DNA of 64,000 nucleotides, from positions 32,899,455 to 32,963,454 of the forward strand of contig CP154954.1 in assembly GCA_039621445.1 (NCBI GenBank). Direction: 5' to 3'. The position numbers were made by a program, and so were the translations under genes. The DNA is from Euglena gracilis (lineage: Eukaryota > Euglenida > Euglenophyceae > Euglenales). The notes under the pieces are model-generated. The model ran no database searches, was not told where the DNA came from, and was given only the letters and a program-made list of their open reading frames with translations. Every line of letters starts with the position of its first letter. The stretch's first letter is position 1. Shown here in pieces: positions 60,019-64,000 of the stretch.

Positions 60019-62302
60019 GAATGCGCAGGCGCGCATTCTGTTTTGCTCAATGACTTGACGACACCTGCAGCACCGCCCCAGAGTATGCATGGCAGCACAC
60101 AGCCAATGGCCGCACTGACCAACCTTACGTTGGGCTGCAGTGCATGGTGCAAGGAGCACTGTGCCCCACAATTAGGGTCAAAGCAGGGGATTGCGTCTGG
60201 TTCCACACACATGGTGCTCACGGGGTTGGCACCTTGAGAGTGAAACACGCCTATCACCACCTTCGGCATCATTCCCAAAAACGGTGTGTAAACACAGAAT
60301 TATTTCACATTCAAAATGGACTCAAAGAAGTGAACGCCATTGGACAGTCCTTGACCAAAAATTCTCCAGGCCCTTGAGACCGTGAGTCAGGCACAAGCAC
60401 ATCACAAAAGAAAACGACCGATAAAACCGATAATTTTTCCCTTCCTGCTTGTTCTGTGTATTCCACTGTGTCGCACCATGGGACTTCAGTGCCCAAGGAA
60501 ATTCCTCAGTGACGGGCACCCTAATTCCCAACTGCGTTCAGCAGTCTTTCATGGCATGAGTGAAAAGACGGTGAATGCACACATGCGCAAAAAAGCGTCT
60601 TGTGCCTTTCTTTGAATTGCAGCCACGCTGCTGAATTTTGTACACCCAGGTGGGCCTGCCACCACCCACGCTCACTCCCCCCCCACCAGGCCTGGGTTTA
60701 AAACCACATGGCTGAAATATAGACCTCCCTGTGAGGATCGAATGGTGTCCGAGGACAAGGCAACCCTGAAGCGAAACACGGCAGGGGAGGACCACCGCCT
60801 GTGGCCTTGTTGGCAACAAACGTCACCCACCACACAGATCCCTTTTTTATCATGTACTCAGAGTCGACGCTCCAGCACTCAAAGCCACACAAGTTGTTTG
60901 GCATGGCCCTGCATAGCAACCTCCTACCAGGGTGCCTTAAGGTGAGACACAAGAAGGGAATGCACATGTGCGCATTCACCCCGATGTGCCATGTTTGACT
61001 GCAACCATTGCAGATGGGGTGTGTGGAGAAAGTGTCTTCATATGTGCTTTCCTTGGTCTTCACAGCAGCCAGGAGGCCAGGTGGAGGCAGCCCAGGAGAC
61101 GTCAACCCTACTGGCGGCATCCACCTTTGCAATGAGATGCCTCTGAAATCGCTAACAAAAAGGGTGTAGCCCTGTCACAATGCTGCGCTAGCACTGGGTT
61201 CAGGAGTGCAAGACACAGCTCCCCACAACACAGAGAATGCGCACATGCGCACTCCCCCTCACGGAATGCGCAGGTGCGCACTCTTGTGGATGCCCAGCGC
61301 TGCTCCCCTCCTGCTTTTCTGCAGATAGAATCACAGCCAGCCAGCGAAGGAATGGCCTCAAGAGTGCGCACGTGCGCATTCTTGTGCCTCATGCAACCTC
61401 GGAGAGGAGACATTTTATGTTGTTTGTGAGGGCTGTTCTGGTGGGTGTAGTCTGTGGCAAAAAGGGTTGAAGTGGGGCTCCGTTCTGTAGCTTTTAAAAC
61501 CAGTGACACACAAGAAAGGAGTGCAAACCAGCCCCCCCCCCATACCCAGCAGCCCATCCCAAACGTCAGACCTAAACACAGGTGGTCGCACATGGTGATG
61601 TGCCGTGGTGCCTATGAGAAGACATGCGGGACGGACTGCGGGTGCCACTGGAGGGATGCTGTGCCTGTGTCAAGGAGGGGCGCAGTGCACCGTGTGCAAT
61701 GCAAACAGCAGGCAGCCTAACGAAAGGTAACGAGCCCTCCCCTACAGACATCTGGTGTGGATTTAAACATACCCTCCCCACCACTCTCTGAATGCAGACT
61801 ACAGGCACAGAACAAACCTTCGCTAGCGCCCCCTTGTTGGCCCTCCTGGCCTGCTTCCAACACAGGGTACAGAACCTCCCCTCCAGTCTAACCGTAGAGA
61901 CCACAATGCCCCCTTCCCACCCCCACCCCCAGGAGCCACAATAACTGAAACTTCAGGAAAAGTCTGGGAGGGGAGGGGGGTGAATGCACACCTGCGCATT
62001 CACTGGGCACCACAAAACAGGGGGGACAGCGACAGGTACAACAGCTTCACCTGACGAGGGTTCGCCCTTGCGATACAGCGTTTCGTGTCGCACCAACTTC
62101 GGCAGACGGGGGTTTCCACACGGTCGGCGGAGGTGGTAAACCGTCATTTTCAAAACGAAAAATGTCGGTTTACCCAGAAAAAAACCCGGGGGTCGAAAGC
62201 AGTGGTACTAATTTTGGTACCACGGGTTCCAGCTGACGGGTGCGCCGCCCCGTCAAGTGATGGCGACACATTTGGTCAAAAAAGAATGTGCAGGTGCGTA
62301 AA
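60019..62302. repeat. cluster of GAATGCGCAC-TGCGCATTC palindromes
   Basis: Eight copies of a palindrome near GAATGCGCACGTGCGCATTC lie at about 60019, 60574, 60958, 61235, 61264, 61361, 61982 and 62284, usually with AAGAATG or CATTCTT/CATTCAC outer bases. The surrounding 2.3 kb is moderately GC-rich unique DNA without recognisable exons. Confidence 0.85.
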
Positions 62303-63075
62303 AAGCCACCAAAAATGAAAAGTGCATTCCCGGCCGTTTAAATAAACATTCCAAGACACACTTCTTAAAGGCGTCAAAGCAAAGCTTAAAATTTAATAAA
62401 ATCCCACTTCTTTTGTTGCCTTGCTTTTTTTGTGTCCTTTTTGAGCAAATAAAAAGAAAACTAACCAGAAAAAAGTTCAGAAATGGGAGAAAATAAAATA
62501 ATAATAAAATAATAAAATATAAATAAACGGGAACAAATGAAATATAAATACATCTGTTCAAACCTTCAAAAGTTAAACTACCGAGAAAAAAGTCGATGTC
62601 GATGGGGGGGGCAGGCACCCAGGAAAGCGAGGGGCACACCGTGGCTCGGGACAGGCTGTGGCGCACTGTCGTTCATCCAGGCATGAACCGTGCGGCTGGC
62701 GTCGGTTACAGGGCGCTGACCGGTCTTCCCCCAACCTCAACGTGCCTTGGCCTGTTTTTCAGTCGTTTCGGTTGGTTCGTTGGCTCAGCCGGTACAGCGT
62801 TTCCAATGCATCATAATGGACGGCGAAAAAGAAACGATGAAAATTTCAGATCAGCGGAAAATGCGGTATGCAGAAGATGGCACGAGCGGAAAATCGAATG
62901 TTGAAAAGATGCCAAACCTTCTGTCTGTGAAATTCAAATTTTAAACTGAATTAGGAGTCACCAAAACAGAATTCTGAATTTTCAAACAACAAGTGGTGAA
63001 CTTCACAGAAAGCGTGATGAATTTCTATAAAAACTTTTTGGAAGGACTGGGAGGGTGGTTCTCTGGGTCAACCCT
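62303..63075. other. AT-rich stretch then uncertain frame
   Basis: 62330-62590 is AT-rich. 62600-62940 has open plus-strand frames (ending CIIMDGEKETMKISDQRKMR...), but no splice signals or family resemblance, so no gene is called. Confidence 0.4.
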
Positions 63076-63287
63076 GGGTGTTTGGGTCAGGTGGGGGCGG
63101 CAGGCTGGGCGGGGCCCCCGGCCCCGGCATCGGCGACGGGGCAGGCGGCGGTGGGTTGCGGCGGAGGTACTCCTCCATGGGGGTGGGGGCGGCGGGGTCC
63201 GGTGGGGGCCGGTCCAGGCCATGGGCCGCCATCGCCTGCGCCAACACCGTCGACACGTTGACGGCCGGCCACCGGGCGAGCGCTTTG
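63076..63287 (-). CDS. internal exon with proline-rich tail
   Basis: After an acceptor with a long C-tract (ending 63288) the frame reads KALARWPAVNVSTVLAQAMA, AHGLDRPPPDPAAPTPMEEY, LRRNPPPPAPSPMPGPGAPP. It begins with one base that joins AG of the 63432 exon to make Ser. The 3' edge is unclear. Confidence 0.6.
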
Positions 63288-63431
63288 CTGGGGGGGGGGG
63301 GGGGCAGGGCGGTCCACCACGAAGAAAAGAAAGCCCGTCTTCTTCCGCCGTCGCCCAGCCTTCTTCCCCACTCCACACCCGTCGTCGTCATCACGGGGGG
63401 GAGTATGACAAGCACCGCCCGGGGCAGGTAC

Positions 63432-63490
63432 CTCTCCTCGTCAAACGCCACCTCCACCCGGCCGTACAGCTCCGCGTCGTCGTCCTCCAG
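63432..63490 (-). CDS. internal exon (59 bp), acidic
   Basis: Acceptor attgtccccccccag (ending 63491) and donor GTACCTGC at 63431. It reads LEDDDAELYGRVEVAFDEE plus two bases. Together with the next exon it forms ...AFDEESKALARW.... No family recognised. The rest of this gene lies outside the window or is unrecognised. Confidence 0.62.
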
Positions 63491-64000
63491 CTGGGGGGGG
63501 ACAATGCCACGGGGGCAGGGGACAGGGGAGGTGGCACATAACCATTCCAACCATTGATTCACTGGGTGAACCCCTCCCCCCGGGGCGGCACGTTTCCCCC
63601 AGGGCCAAACCCACCCATCCATCCACCCACTTGTCGCAAAAACCCACCCACCCACAATCGCCCTACGGGGGTCAACCACCCGCCCACCCACCCAGAATCC
63701 AGCCAAAATCGCCTCAAAAACTTCTCTGACCCGGCCGTTGGCCAGGCAGAAAATCCGACCCTATCGCACCCCACCCCCAGGGGAGTCCACGGGCACAACC
63801 CACTCACCCACTCTCGAAACTCCCCCCGGGGGGGGTCACACAAGTGTTAAATGAATCTCTGGTTCCAACCTCATTTGATGTCCCTGCCACAACTTTGACT
63901 TCAGCGACACAGACAAATTATGGATGCTCCAGAGGCCACCACTGCTTGCGAGTGCATTCGTTCGGCTGATGGGACCTCCACCATAACCCCCCCCCCCAAA
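63491..64000. other. spacer at right edge
   Basis: C-rich sequence with CCCACCCACC repeats (63610-63700) and poly-C/poly-G blocks; no exon recognised. Confidence 0.4.

Noticed and set aside
63068-63706. Single 212-residue minus-strand ORF
   Set aside because: It reads through an intron: two exons (63432-63490 and 63076-63287) are separated by clear splice signals, and their phases join without the intervening frame.

Overview
The window is eukaryotic nuclear DNA that is mostly intron, intergenic spacer and repeat. No bacterial gene layout, rRNA, tRNA or CRISPR array is visible. Coding sequence shows up as short GC-rich islands of about 45-250 bp. Each island is bounded by a pyrimidine-rich AG acceptor and a GT donor, and the islands are separated by 0.06-5 kb of G/C-homopolymer-rich, microsatellite-rich DNA. 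Long introns full of simple repeats, GC-rich exons and many small TIR transposons suggest a large, repeat-rich genome of a protist or alga, or a related lineage. The species cannot be fixed from this sequence. Almost every long reading frame here is an artefact of simple repeats; the real exons had to be found by splice signals and reading phase. Layout, left to right: 1.7-6.5 kb, minus-strand exons of an unidentified protein whose last exon resembles a sperm-tail/flagellar PG-rich (STPGR-like) repeat, plus a relic of a hAT transposase C-terminus; 6.7-8.2 kb, two TAAGGGGGG-type arrays flanking a 178-bp tandem repeat; 10.25-29.8 kb, a chain of about 15 minus-strand exons running from a plausible ATG to a TAA, coiled-coil rich and with no family recognised; 31.8-43.4 kb, a minus-strand gene for a C2orf69/UPF0565 family protein (alpha/beta-hydrolase-like, nucleophile elbow GFSKG), identified by order and similarity of at least seven exons; 44.5-45.6 kb, a compact plus-strand gene end of five phase-consistent exons, divergent from the C2orf69-like gene; 48.9-55.2 kb, 57.5 kb and 63.1-63.5 kb, further minus-strand exons (Pro/Ala-rich and coiled-coil) of unidentified proteins. 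The DNA between exons is dominated by small non-autonomous transposons. One MITE family (ends CAGGGCGGTCC) has two copies with exact 8-bp target-site duplications, the hAT signature, and a second hAT-like family ends CAGGGTTCGATATAAGGAG. At least six TIR families end in C/G homopolymers flanked by TA, and one foldback element carries a 58-bp-arm hairpin. Two regions hold clusters of short GCGCA-type palindromes. A recurring internal motif related to GGCGCTTCGCGCC is shared by elements with different ends. No complete autonomous transposon and no known defence or biosynthetic system was recognised. The most unusual material is this repeat biology.
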